Of a stretch of 8,379 nt of DNA, positions 1-6,120 are shown in pieces. Every line of letters begins with the position of its first letter. The stretch's first letter is position 1. Under the pieces are notes generated by a model, which had not been told where the DNA came from, made no database searches, and saw nothing but the letters and a program-made list of their open reading frames with translations. This DNA is from Acidobacteriaceae bacterium (GTDB lineage Bacteria; Acidobacteriota; Terriglobia; Terriglobales; SbA1): assembly GCA_003156615.1 (NCBI GenBank), contig PMHI01000425.1:1-8379 (forward strand), in the 5' to 3' direction. A program made the translations under genes and the position numbers.

Positions 1-777
1 TCCAAACGCCGGGCCAAGAACGCCGGTCTGCTATTGGCTTATGAGAAGACTGGTTATGACAAGACTGGTCCCGGACGATTGGGAGACCTTTTGGATCACT
101 GGTCGGCGCGGCGGTTGAAAGAAGCTGGAGCCGACTGCGTGAAGATTCTGCTTTACTACACGCCGTTCGATCCCAAGGACGTGAACGACAAGAAGCACGC
201 CTGGGTGGAGCGTATTGGCGACGAATGCCGGGCGAATGACATCCCATTCTTTCTGGAGTTTGTGGGGTACGAAGAAGGCGCGGATGAGAAGGGATTGGAG
301 TATGCCAAGAAGAAACCCCAGATCGTCACCGAGAGCATGCGCGAGTTCACCAAGGACCGTTATGGCGTGGATGTGTTGAAGGTGGAAGTGCCGGTGAACA
401 TGAAGTTCGTCGAAGACGTGAAGTGTTTCGGGGGGCAGAAGGCTTATACGAAGAAGGAAGCGATTGACCTGTTCCACCAGGCGGCGAACGTGGCGACCAA
501 GCCGTTCATTTATCTTTCGGCCGGAGTCAGCAACGCGGAATTCAGCGAGACGCTGGAGTTGGCGGGGGAATCCGGAGTGAAGTTCAACGGAGTGCTGTGC
601 GGACGCGCGACTTGGAAGGATGGGATTCCGATCTATGCGAAGCAGGGGGCGTCAGCGTTCCGTTCTTGGCTGGAGACGGAAGGGGTAAAGAACATCAATA
701 ATGTCAACAGTAAATTGAAGGCCGCGACTTCCTGGTACTCGATCTATGAAGTAGAGCCTGCGCTGGCAGGCGCATAG
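1..777 (+). CDS. lacD: Tagatose-1,6-bisphosphate aldolase (LacD-like), 5' end outside window
   Basis: Class I Schiff-base aldolase of the LacD family, which splits tagatose 1,6-bisphosphate into dihydroxyacetone phosphate and glyceraldehyde 3-phosphate in the cytoplasm. The frame is already open at base 1, so this is the last 258 residues. LacD proteins are about 325 residues, so roughly 70-80 are missing. Visible family landmarks are LLLAYEKTGYD at 10-20, VKILLYY, FFLEF with E86, LKVEVPVNM with K127, YLSAGVS and GVLCGRATW. K127 and E86 sit about 41 residues apart, matching the Schiff-base lysine and the catalytic glutamate known from LacD. The TTG at 34 lies inside the conserved core and is not the start. 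An SDR gene follows after 32 bases on the same strand. No other lactose or galactose pathway gene is in view, so the physiological substrate is open; related sugar-phosphate or sulfosugar aldolases are alternatives. Confidence 0.88.
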   Translation, partial: SKRRAKNAGLLLAYEKTGYDKTGPGRLGDLLDHWSARRLKEAGADCVKILLYYTPFDPKDVNDKKHAWVERIGDECRANDIPFFLEFVGYEEGADEKGLEYAKKKPQIVTESMREFTKDRYGVDVLKVEVPVNMKFVEDVKCFGGQKAYTKKEAIDLFHQAANVATKPFIYLSAGVSNAEFSETLELAGESGVKFNGVLCGRATWKDGIPIYAKQGASAFRSWLETEGVKNINNVNSKLKAATSWYSIYEVEPALAGA

Positions 778-809
778 TCTTCGCGGCCGGGCGATTCGGC
801 AGCTGGACC

Positions 810-1604
810 GTGACGAATGTGAAACCGGAAACCACGCTCATCACCGGCGCCTCCGGTGGCATCGGGCATGAACTCGCGAAGCTGTTTGCGCGCGACCACT
901 ACAACCTTGTGCTGGTTGCTCGCAGCTTGGGCAAGCTGAATCAAATTGCGGCTGACCTCGAAGAACAGTTCGGGGTTACGGTGAAGACGGTTGCGCTTGA
1001 TCTGTCCGCAGCGCCAGCTCCTCAGTTTCTCTTCGATCAATTACAGCGCGAGGGAGTTGCGGTCGATATTCTCGTGAACAACGCCGGATTCGGCGTCTTC
1101 GGCCAGTTCGCCTCGATGCCGGAGGAAGAAATCCTGGGACAGCTTCATCTCAACATTACGGCCCTCACTCATCTGACCAGGCTGTTGCTTCCGCCCATGC
1201 TGGCGCGGCGCAGGGGCAAGATCATGAACGTGGCGTCGACTGCGGCGTTTCAGCCGGGGCCGCTGATGGCCGTCTATTATGCGACCAAGGCTTATGTGCT
1301 TGCATTCTCGGAAGCGCTGGCCAATGAAGTGGCTGGATCGGGCGTGGTGGTGAGCTGTTTTTGTCCTGGAGCTACCGATACTGGTTTCGCGAAGCGTGCC
1401 GGAACCGAGAACTCGCGGCTGTTCAAGAAACTGCGGCCGATGAATGGGGAAGCGGTTGCGCGCGACGGCTATCGTGGGCTGATGGCGGGGCGAACGGTGG
1501 TTATTTCTGGGATGCGGAACTGGCTGGTGGCGGAATCGGTGCGGTTTACTCCGCGGAAGTTGGTGACGGCGGTTTCGCGATGGGTGGCGGAGAAAGTGGA
1601 GTAG
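810..1604 (+). CDS. SDR family NAD(P)-dependent oxidoreductase
   Basis: Classical short-chain dehydrogenase/reductase of 264 residues, cytoplasmic, with a Rossmann fold. Visible motifs are the cofactor loop TGASGGIG (12-19), NNAG (90-93), a helix-4 asparagine near N115, catalytic S143 and the YxxxK pair Y156/K160, then CPG (185-187). All catalytic positions are present. R38 at the end of the second strand suggests NADP(H) preference, which is inference. The sequence type resembles the COG0300 (DltE-like) group, whose substrates are diverse, so no substrate is assigned. The start is GTG at 810; another GTG at 819 is possible, and neither has a strong ribosome binding site. The 32-base gap after the aldolase gene suggests one transcript. 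The stop at 1604 is followed by non-coding sequence. Confidence 0.9.
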   Translation: MTNVKPETTLITGASGGIGHELAKLFARDHYNLVLVARSLGKLNQIAADLEEQFGVTVKTVALDLSAAPAPQFLFDQLQREGVAVDILVNNAGFGVFGQFASMPEEEILGQLHLNITALTHLTRLLLPPMLARRRGKIMNVASTAAFQPGPLMAVYYATKAYVLAFSEALANEVAGSGVVVSCFCPGATDTGFAKRAGTENSRLFKKLRPMNGEAVARDGYRGLMAGRTVVISGMRNWLVAESVRFTPRKLVTAVSRWVAEKVE

Positions 1605-1641
1605 GAGGTCGCGGAGACGCCGAACTGACCTCGACCATCAG

Positions 1642-1787
1642 AGCCTCAGGGTTGCGAGGCTTCGAGCAGTTTCTTCAGATACTGTTGCCACACAGCCGCA
1701 CAGGTGTGAGTGCGGCTTGGAGGATGGGCGATTCATGCACGAGCATGGACGGGCTGTAACCCTCCAAACAGTTACTTCGGTTGGAGG
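1642..1787. other. Cluster of three stem-loops in intergenic DNA
   Basis: Downstream of the SDR gene there are three short perfect inverted repeats in a row: AGCCTC/GAGGCT (1642-1647 with 1656-1661), GCCGCA/TGCGGC (1695-1700 with 1711-1716) and CCTCCAA/TTGGAGG (1761-1767 with 1781-1787). None is followed by a T-run on either strand, so they are not clear intrinsic terminators. They may belong to a structured RNA, a palindromic interspersed element, or the decayed 3' flank of the HAF relic. Bases 1605-1832 carry no convincing gene on either strand: the short open frames lack a recognised motif and a good ribosome binding site. Confidence 0.35.
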
Positions 1788-1832
1788 CTTCCATGCCGGC
1801 AAGTTCCAGCTTCAACCAGAGCGTTGCGCCTT

Positions 1833-2062
1833 CTACTCGGGGGTCAGCAAGTAGCACGACTCTGTCTCGCCGGTCTTCGCAGCGTTTCCGGAGATGCGGC
1901 CGTTGTCGTCAATGCCGGTTGCGGTATTCAGCACCCAACCGGAATTCGGCGGCAACAAGGTATTGACATTTACGGCGGCGGCACCCCAAAGGAAAAGAAG
2001 GGAATGGTCTTTATGGTGTCGTCCTCTTTGATCGTCGAGTCGCCAACGATAAATTGACAATT
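1833..2062 (-). pseudogene. C-terminal remnant of an HAF-repeat extracellular protein, frameshifted
   Basis: Read on the minus strand, about 75 codons resemble the end of an HAF-repeat protein, a secreted repeat family abundant in Acidobacteriota. The 5' part reads CQFIVGDSTIKEDDTIK in one frame, like the family's xIVGDS..K segment. The match then moves to another frame, reading LLFLWG, NTLLPPNSGWVLNTATGI, a DDNGRISGN segment and YLLTPE before a TAG at 1833-1835. These correspond to the usual HAFLW, DLN-LLP, GW-L--A-GIN-G-I-G and AFLLTP elements in order. The shift lies around 2000-2015, and the first frame soon hits a stop. No repeat-like sequence continues upstream of about 2062, and no signal peptide or start is present, so most of the gene is gone. 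The relic lies antisense to the leader region of the propeller gene. Confidence 0.7.
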
Positions 2063-2073
2063 ACTTGACAATT
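2054..2073 (+). repeat. TTGACAATT short direct repeat, possible -35 elements
   Basis: TTGACAATT occurs at 2054-2062 and again at 2065-2073, two bases apart. Each copy contains a perfect TTGACA, the consensus bacterial -35 hexamer. The first has TGACAT 17 bases downstream, a poor -10 (3 of 6). The second has no recognisable -10. If used, they would serve the propeller gene starting at 2204, giving a leader of over 100 bases. The repeat also sits exactly where HAF-repeat similarity stops, so a deletion scar is an alternative reading. Confidence 0.35.
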
Positions 2074-2203
2074 CTGTGACATCTCCTCTTTTGGTGCTTG
2101 ATACGTTTTCCCGGGGCGGAAACGCTCGGCTTGACTCCAGGCGTAAACCGACGTGGCGTTTTTGAGGTGAAATGCGCAATAAATGGCGAAAGCGAGGAGA
2201 ATC

Positions 2204-3331
2204 ATGCGAACAGTTTCACGATTGTGCTTAGCTGTGGGGATTTTACTGGCCGCCGCTTTCGTACTACTCGGCCGTCTCGGAACGGCGCGAACTGCGTTCG
2301 CGGGGAGCTTCGCGAGGCCGTTTTTGCCGCTGCAGGTCTCCACAGTCCCTTCTAACGGGGACGGGAACCCTTACGGTCTCGCTTTTGTTCCACCTGGTTT
2401 TCCCTCTCACAGCGCCATTTCGACCGGCGAACTTTTGGTTTCCAATTTCAACAGCAGTACGGCTGCTGCACAGGGCACCACGATCATCACCGTCAACCCA
2501 AACACGGGACGGACCGGCCTGTTTTTCCAAGGCACGTCCCCGATCGGATTTACGCTTGCCCTGACAATTGCAAAAGCGGGACTCGTCTTCGCCGGATCCC
2601 TGCCGACCTCGAGTGGTACGCCCGAGCCGGGGCCGCTCGATGTGTTTGACCGTAACGGTAATCTGCTGACGCAACTGGGCAGCAGCGATTCGGTCGGCGG
2701 ACCGTGGGGAATGGCACTGCACGATCGCGGCAGTACTGCTCAGCTATTCGTCTCGAATGTCTTCGATACCAAGGGCAACTTTGCGGGCTCCATTACGCGC
2801 CTGGACGTGTCCTTGTCGCCGTCAGGTATTACCGTGCTGAACGCGATCACAATCGCGAGCGGCTACACTTCTGCGCCGGATGCGGCGGGCACAGTCGTCG
2901 GGCCGGCGGGCCTCGCCTATGATAGCTCTAACGATATTCTGTATGTGGCTGCGGAGGGGGACGACGCGATCTATAAGTTGAAAGGCGCGGGACGTGCAAC
3001 CGGCGATCTGGGCAAAGGGCAGTTGATCTATGATGATCACACGGTGTTGCATGGACCCCTTGGTTTGATCTTTGCAACCAACGGCGACCTGATTACTGCG
3101 AACGCCGATCCGGCCCATTTCCCGCCCAGCGCCACGGATCCGAGCGAAATTATCGAAATCACGCCTGACGGTACCTTCGTGCGGAAGTTCTCCATTGACC
3201 CGAATCCTGGCAGCGCCTTTGCTGTGGAGATCAACAACACTAAAGATCGTTCCTTAGACCAGTTCGTCTACGTCGATGATTTCGTTTCCAACTGCACGAT
3301 TTGGTCTTTGCCGACCCCCAAACTTCCGTAA
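2204..3331 (+). CDS. Secreted NHL/SMP-30-like beta-propeller protein
   Basis: A 375-residue exported protein of unknown function with beta-propeller character. The ATG at 2204 is preferred over the in-frame ATG at 2183 because AGGAG (2195-2199) lies 4 bases before it and it gives a standard signal peptide: RTVSR, a hydrophobic stretch (about residues 8-23), then TARTAFA as a likely cleavage region. The mature part shows recurring blade-like units: NPYGLAFVP...GELLVSNF, GPWGMAL...LFVSNVF, GPAGLAYD...ILYVAAEGDDAIYKL, GPLGLIF..GDLITANAD, IIEITPDGTFVRKF and FVYVDDFVSNCTIWSL. Such G-P-x-G-[LM]-A and L-[YF]-V units are typical of NHL-type propellers, which usually bind ligands or proteins, and some are lactonases. 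No metal-ligand pattern proves an enzyme. It appears monocistronic and converges on the minus-strand operon. Confidence 0.82.
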   Translation: MRTVSRLCLAVGILLAAAFVLLGRLGTARTAFAGSFARPFLPLQVSTVPSNGDGNPYGLAFVPPGFPSHSAISTGELLVSNFNSSTAAAQGTTIITVNPNTGRTGLFFQGTSPIGFTLALTIAKAGLVFAGSLPTSSGTPEPGPLDVFDRNGNLLTQLGSSDSVGGPWGMALHDRGSTAQLFVSNVFDTKGNFAGSITRLDVSLSPSGITVLNAITIASGYTSAPDAAGTVVGPAGLAYDSSNDILYVAAEGDDAIYKLKGAGRATGDLGKGQLIYDDHTVLHGPLGLIFATNGDLITANADPAHFPPSATDPSEIIEITPDGTFVRKFSIDPNPGSAFAVEINNTKDRSLDQFVYVDDFVSNCTIWSLPTPKLP

Positions 3332-3635
3332 TGCGGATTCAAGGCATCCCCGCTTATCGGGCGAGCCAGTAGGAATCCCCTCCCTTTAGGGAGGGGAGGA
3401 GCTCAAAGAGATGTTGTCCTCACAGCTAGCTGGGGCGGATGCAAATCTATAATCGCCGCGGAAGGGCGGGTCGCCATGAAGCTCCCATCTCTGTGAAGCA
3501 GTTCTGATCACTCAGACGGGCATGTGTTTTTGGGCTAAAGAGTTGTGGCAAAGGCAAACGGACTTCAGCACAAGTTGGGATTCTGCAGAGTGCTGCAACC
3601 CTCCGAGCAAAGATCGGAACCACGCTGAGACAACA
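3332..3635. other. Convergent intergenic region
   Basis: About 300 bases lie between the stop of the propeller gene (plus strand) and the stop of the DUF5818-like gene (minus strand). Apart from the strong hairpin at 3376-3397 there is a weak TGCAG/CTGCA stem (3584-3588 with 3593-3597). An open frame on the plus strand from 3522 runs into the 3' end of the opposite gene, has no ribosome binding site and shows no motif. I see no gene here. Confidence 0.6.
3376..3397. terminator. GC-rich hairpin between convergent genes, probable bidirectional terminator
   Basis: A perfect 9-bp stem TCCCCTCCC/GGGAGGGGA closes a TTTA loop, 45 bases after the propeller stop codon. Neither strand has a downstream T-run, so it is not a textbook intrinsic terminator. 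Its position between two convergent transcription units fits transcript ending or 3'-end protection. An interspersed palindromic repeat is the alternative. Confidence 0.5.
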
Positions 3636-4013
3636 TCATTCCAGATCAATGCTTACAACCTGGATGATGTCGGTTTTCGGATCCAGTATTCCCCGCAGTT
3701 TCACCTTCTCTCCAACGAAACCGCGCGGTAATTCCTGATTATCCAGGTGATAAACGTGGTCCTTCGACGCCAGCACGAATTTCCCGCCCATGTGCTGAAT
3801 GCAGTAGAGAGAACAAGAGGCACGAGTCGACCCCATAGCTCCCGACTTTGACTTCAGCATCTCTTCGTGCGATTTGGTAAGTGAGTGGACATTAAACGCG
3901 CACTGGCTATCGGAAATTTCACCATGGAACGTCGCTGGCTGTTGCGCCTCGGTGTAAACCGACAACGACAGAGCAAAACACACGAGCACGCCCAGCACTG
4001 TGTTGCCTTTCAT
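3636..4013 (-). CDS. Small secreted DUF5818-like protein
   Basis: A 125-residue exported protein of unknown function, last gene of the minus-strand operon. The start is ATG at 4013, preceded by a perfect GGAGGT (4021-4026) with 7 bases of spacing. The TTG at 4031 lies upstream of this site and is rejected. A signal peptide is evident (K2, hydrophobic residues 6-19, then TEAQQ). The mature part has GEISDSQCA (31-39), His43, His49 and Met52, CSLYC (67-71) with His74, then GGKFVLASKDHVYHLD and a strand-rich C-terminus with GEKVKLRGILD and IIQVVSID, which suggests an OB-like small barrel. This layout matches what I recall of the acidobacterial DUF5818 family. Three mature Cys (38, 67, 71) with nearby His and Met could form disulfides or bind metal, which is inference. 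The CuA gene ends 18 bases upstream. Confidence 0.8.
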   Translation of the reverse strand: MKGNTVLGVLVCFALSLSVYTEAQQPATFHGEISDSQCAFNVHSLTKSHEEMLKSKSGAMGSTRASCSLYCIQHMGGKFVLASKDHVYHLDNQELPRGFVGEKVKLRGILDPKTDIIQVVSIDLE

Positions 4014-4031
4014 AGAATCGACCTCCAGCAA

Positions 4032-4454
4032 TTACTGCGTCACTACAAACCTCATGAACATGCCTTCGTGGTCTTCGCTACAAATTACGGTACAAACCAC
4101 TACATATTCGCCCGGCTCATCGGGCGCGATCATCGAAAACTCTTGTGTGCCAGGTCTAAGCAACAAATCCCAACCGGCTACTTTTGACCGGTCCTTTGCG
4201 TGCAACAGCGAAAACCCATGAATCGAGCCGTCCCGATTCCAGGACTTTGCTTTCCGTGCCGTGATCCTCAGGACGATCGGCTCGCCCACTTTGACAGAGA
4301 TTTCCGGTATTTTCTCGCCAGCAATCTTGTAACGGCTATCCTTGTCTGCCAGGACCTCGATGACTCGTGTTCGACTGCCAAGCGGGATCTGACCGAAACA
4401 CCACCATGCCGCAAGAACGATCCCGCATGTTGCCACCGATCTTCTGCGCTCCAC
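4032..4454 (-). CDS. Cupredoxin with CuA-type copper site (COX2-like domain)
   Basis: A 140-residue protein with an N-terminal hydrophobic segment (about 6-26) acting as signal peptide or anchor, then one cupredoxin domain facing the periplasm. The C-terminal CTVICSEDHEGM gives C121-x3-C125-x3-H129-x2-M132, the binuclear CuA pattern of cytochrome c oxidase subunit II and nitrous oxide reductase. H79 in SIHGF supplies the remaining histidine. The oxidase glutamate between the cysteines is V123 here; it coordinates through its backbone carbonyl, so the change is tolerable. At this size, without the two-helix hairpin of subunit II and with no oxidase subunit I nearby, it is more likely a stand-alone electron carrier or copper-binding protein. 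The start is GTG at 4454, after a GGGGAGG with short spacing. It lies 16 bases after the cytochrome gene. Confidence 0.85.
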   Translation of the reverse strand: MERRRSVATCGIVLAAWWCFGQIPLGSRTRVIEVLADKDSRYKIAGEKIPEISVKVGEPIVLRITARKAKSWNRDGSIHGFSLLHAKDRSKVAGWDLLLRPGTQEFSMIAPDEPGEYVVVCTVICSEDHEGMFMRFVVTQ

Positions 4455-4470
4455 CGTTCCTCCCCGCTTG

Positions 4471-4767
4471 CTACTGAGTCATGTAATAGAGGATGTAGCG
4501 CATGTCATCGTCTGTGATGGTAGCTCGGACTCGCATATGGCGCACAATGGTGGCCATCATGCGCGGAGGAAATTTATGAGGCGCGGCATGGCAACGATTA
4601 CAGTTTGCCCGAAATCTTTTCTCTCCCTCCAAGCGCATGGCATCAGCCTCTGCCGAGCTATGAACAGCAGGTTCGGTCGCCTTGCGGGTCCGCGGTGCCG
4701 AGGAGGCCACGCCGATCGCCGAGATCAGCCCCAACAGCCAAATGATTGCCAGAGATTTGTACTTCAT
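4471..4767 (-). CDS. Small monohaem c-type cytochrome
   Basis: A 98-residue exported cytochrome. ATG at 4767 overlaps the stop of the upstream barrel gene as ATGA, which implies translational coupling; a longer reading from 4824 would lie within that gene and lacks a signal peptide. Residues 5-20 are hydrophobic and end in ASSAP, a plausible cleavage region. CNRCH at 56-60 is the single haem c attachment motif (CxxCH), with His60 as proximal ligand. Met70, Met71 or Met78 may be the distal ligand. The C-terminal helix ITDDDMRYILYYM resembles the closing helix of class I cytochromes c. It probably carries electrons in the periplasm, with the adjacent CuA protein as an obvious candidate partner (inference from operon structure). 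Confidence 0.88.
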   Translation of the reverse strand: MKYKSLAIIWLLGLISAIGVASSAPRTRKATEPAVHSSAEADAMRLEGEKRFRANCNRCHAAPHKFPPRMMATIVRHMRVRATITDDDMRYILYYMTQ

Positions 4768-5858
4768 TGCGACCCCACCCGTCCCAGCGGCACGGCAAAA
4801 CGATAAGCGATGCCCACGGTCCATAGATTGAGATTCCCAGCCGAACTGAATTGCCGCCCGTAACTGGCGACAGCCTTGAGCCCGTCGTGCAGGTAATAGT
4901 TCAATCCAAATTCACCTTCGCGGGTGTTCGCGGCGGGCAATCCAAGTGCCTGGGCCTCGTCTGAGCTGATCTGACCGTTGAAGAATTGCTCCGCCCTTCC
5001 CGCGAATTCGAGCCGCCGCAGCGCCTTCTGCCAGAAAAGGACCTGGCTCAACCGGTAGGCTCCGTCGATCCAGTAACCGCTCCCCTGATTGGACCGGGCG
5101 TACTCGGAGTGTATGTTGAGGGGAAGCCGCGTAGGCTGCCACGCGAAATGAAATCCAAAAGACTGGGTACGCTCGTCCTGCAACAGCTTCTGCCACGAGG
5201 CCCCTACTTCAACCCGCGGACCGGGTAGGAAAATACCCATACGCCCGCCGACATTGCGATCCGATTCGAGGTTGTTGTGTCCGCTGCTCACCGCCGAGAC
5301 ATAGGCCGCATAGTTCAGGTTGACCTTGGCATTGACCGGAAATCCACCGCGCAGCATCATGCCGTCACTCGATTCAGCGGAGAGCGGCAGAATCAAAGGA
5401 TCCTGTTGCAGGCTGCGGATCCAAATGGGGTACAGACGTTCATTGAAGATTCCAAACGGCGTGAGAAATCGTCCCATGGTGACGGTAAGGTAGGGGTTAG
5501 CGATGTAATCCGCCTGCAGATAATCGAGATTCTTGCTCACCATACCGCCGTACGAGCCGCCGTCGGGAGGTCGCTGAAATGCTCCTTCGAACTCTGCCCT
5601 CGATTCCACCAGCCAGCGGTCGCCGAAAGGCACAAGAAGAACAGGATTGATTTGGGCATCAACCTGATTTTGTCCCGCCGTGACGAAGTTGAAATAGCCG
5701 GCCGTACCGGTAAGAATGGGGACCGCCTTCTCCCCATCAGACGACTGGCCGGCCGCTAGACCCGCCGTGAAGCATAAGAGAAGGAATAGCCCGGCCGACG
5801 CGGGTAGAACAAACCTCGGCCAGCACCGCAAACTCGCCCTTTTCCAGAAATACGACAA
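4764..5858 (-). CDS. Outer-membrane beta-barrel (porin-like) protein
   Basis: A predicted outer-membrane barrel of about 364 residues. The frame stays open up to 6107, but residues before about 5876 look non-coding in character. A signal peptide begins only near 5858 (WKRASLRCWPRF, then a hydrophobic run ending GLAAG). I chose TTG at 5858 because GGAG precedes it by about 8 bases; GTG at 5876 is the main alternative. The mature part alternates short amphipathic strands and turns (LTVTMGRFLTPFGIFNERL, VNLNYAAYVSAV, RVEVGASWQKLL, LEFAGRAEQFF, GEFGLNYYLHDGLKAVASYG, WTVGIAYRF), typical of barrels. The GRFLTPFGIFNE element is common in phosphate-selective-porin-like and related barrel proteins. 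It overlaps the cytochrome gene by 4 bases, so pore and redox carriers are probably co-expressed. Substrate unknown; no haem motif in the barrel. Confidence 0.8.
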   Translation of the reverse strand: MSYFWKRASLRCWPRFVLPASAGLFLLLCFTAGLAAGQSSDGEKAVPILTGTAGYFNFVTAGQNQVDAQINPVLLVPFGDRWLVESRAEFEGAFQRPPDGGSYGGMVSKNLDYLQADYIANPYLTVTMGRFLTPFGIFNERLYPIWIRSLQQDPLILPLSAESSDGMMLRGGFPVNAKVNLNYAAYVSAVSSGHNNLESDRNVGGRMGIFLPGPRVEVGASWQKLLQDERTQSFGFHFAWQPTRLPLNIHSEYARSNQGSGYWIDGAYRLSQVLFWQKALRRLEFAGRAEQFFNGQISSDEAQALGLPAANTREGEFGLNYYLHDGLKAVASYGRQFSSAGNLNLWTVGIAYRFAVPLGRVGSQ

Positions 5859-6120
5859 GAACAGAACTCCGCTCACACGTTGGTCCGATTGTCCTTCGGC
5901 GAGGTAATGATAGGAACAGTACGGAGGTAACTTTTCAGATGGACAGGCACCCGTGACACGGAGCCTCCCCCTGCGTCCCGATTTGGAAATGCACCTGCAA
6001 ACTTCACCGTGCTTTTGACCGGCGAATATTTGCGATCCGGAAGCGAACTGCACCATCGATGTGACATTCACCGATGTGACATTCACGCCCAGTGGCAGAA
6101 GTTGCAATTCCAGCCGAAGA
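5859..6120 (-). promoter_or_regulatory. Leader or promoter region between response regulator and barrel gene
   Basis: About 260 bases between the response-regulator stop and the chosen barrel start. The barrel frame is open throughout, but the translated segment (many R, C, S residues and no fold-like pattern) reads as chance. It holds the 15-bp tandem repeat at 6057-6086 and could contain a second promoter for the redox genes. No clear -35/-10 pair is visible. Confidence 0.35.
6057..6086. repeat. Perfect 15-bp tandem duplication, CGATGTGACATTCAC x2
   Basis: CGATGTGACATTCAC occurs at 6057-6071 and again, with no spacer, at 6072-6086. On the minus strand it reads GTGAATGTCACATCG twice, starting 34 bases after the response-regulator stop codon and upstream of the barrel gene. 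OmpR-family regulators bind direct repeats, so this is a candidate operator (inference; their usual period is 10-11 bp rather than 15). A simple tandem duplication is the alternative. Confidence 0.5.

Noticed and set aside
31..477. A 148-codon minus-strand frame opposite the aldolase
   Set aside because: The plus-strand frame carries the full set of LacD motifs; the opposite frame is a shadow with no motif.
1675..1857. A 60-codon minus-strand frame next to the HAF relic
   Set aside because: No recognisable motif or convincing ribosome binding site, and it spans two of the stem-loops; I could not support it as a gene.
3522..3731. A 69-codon plus-strand frame in the convergent gap
   Set aside because: No ribosome binding site, no motif, and it overlaps the 3' end of the DUF5818-like gene on the other strand.
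5877..6107. N-terminal extension of the barrel protein up to 6107
   Set aside because: The extension would place the signal peptide about 90 residues inside the protein and has no fold-like composition; starts near 5858 or 5876 give a normal exported protein.
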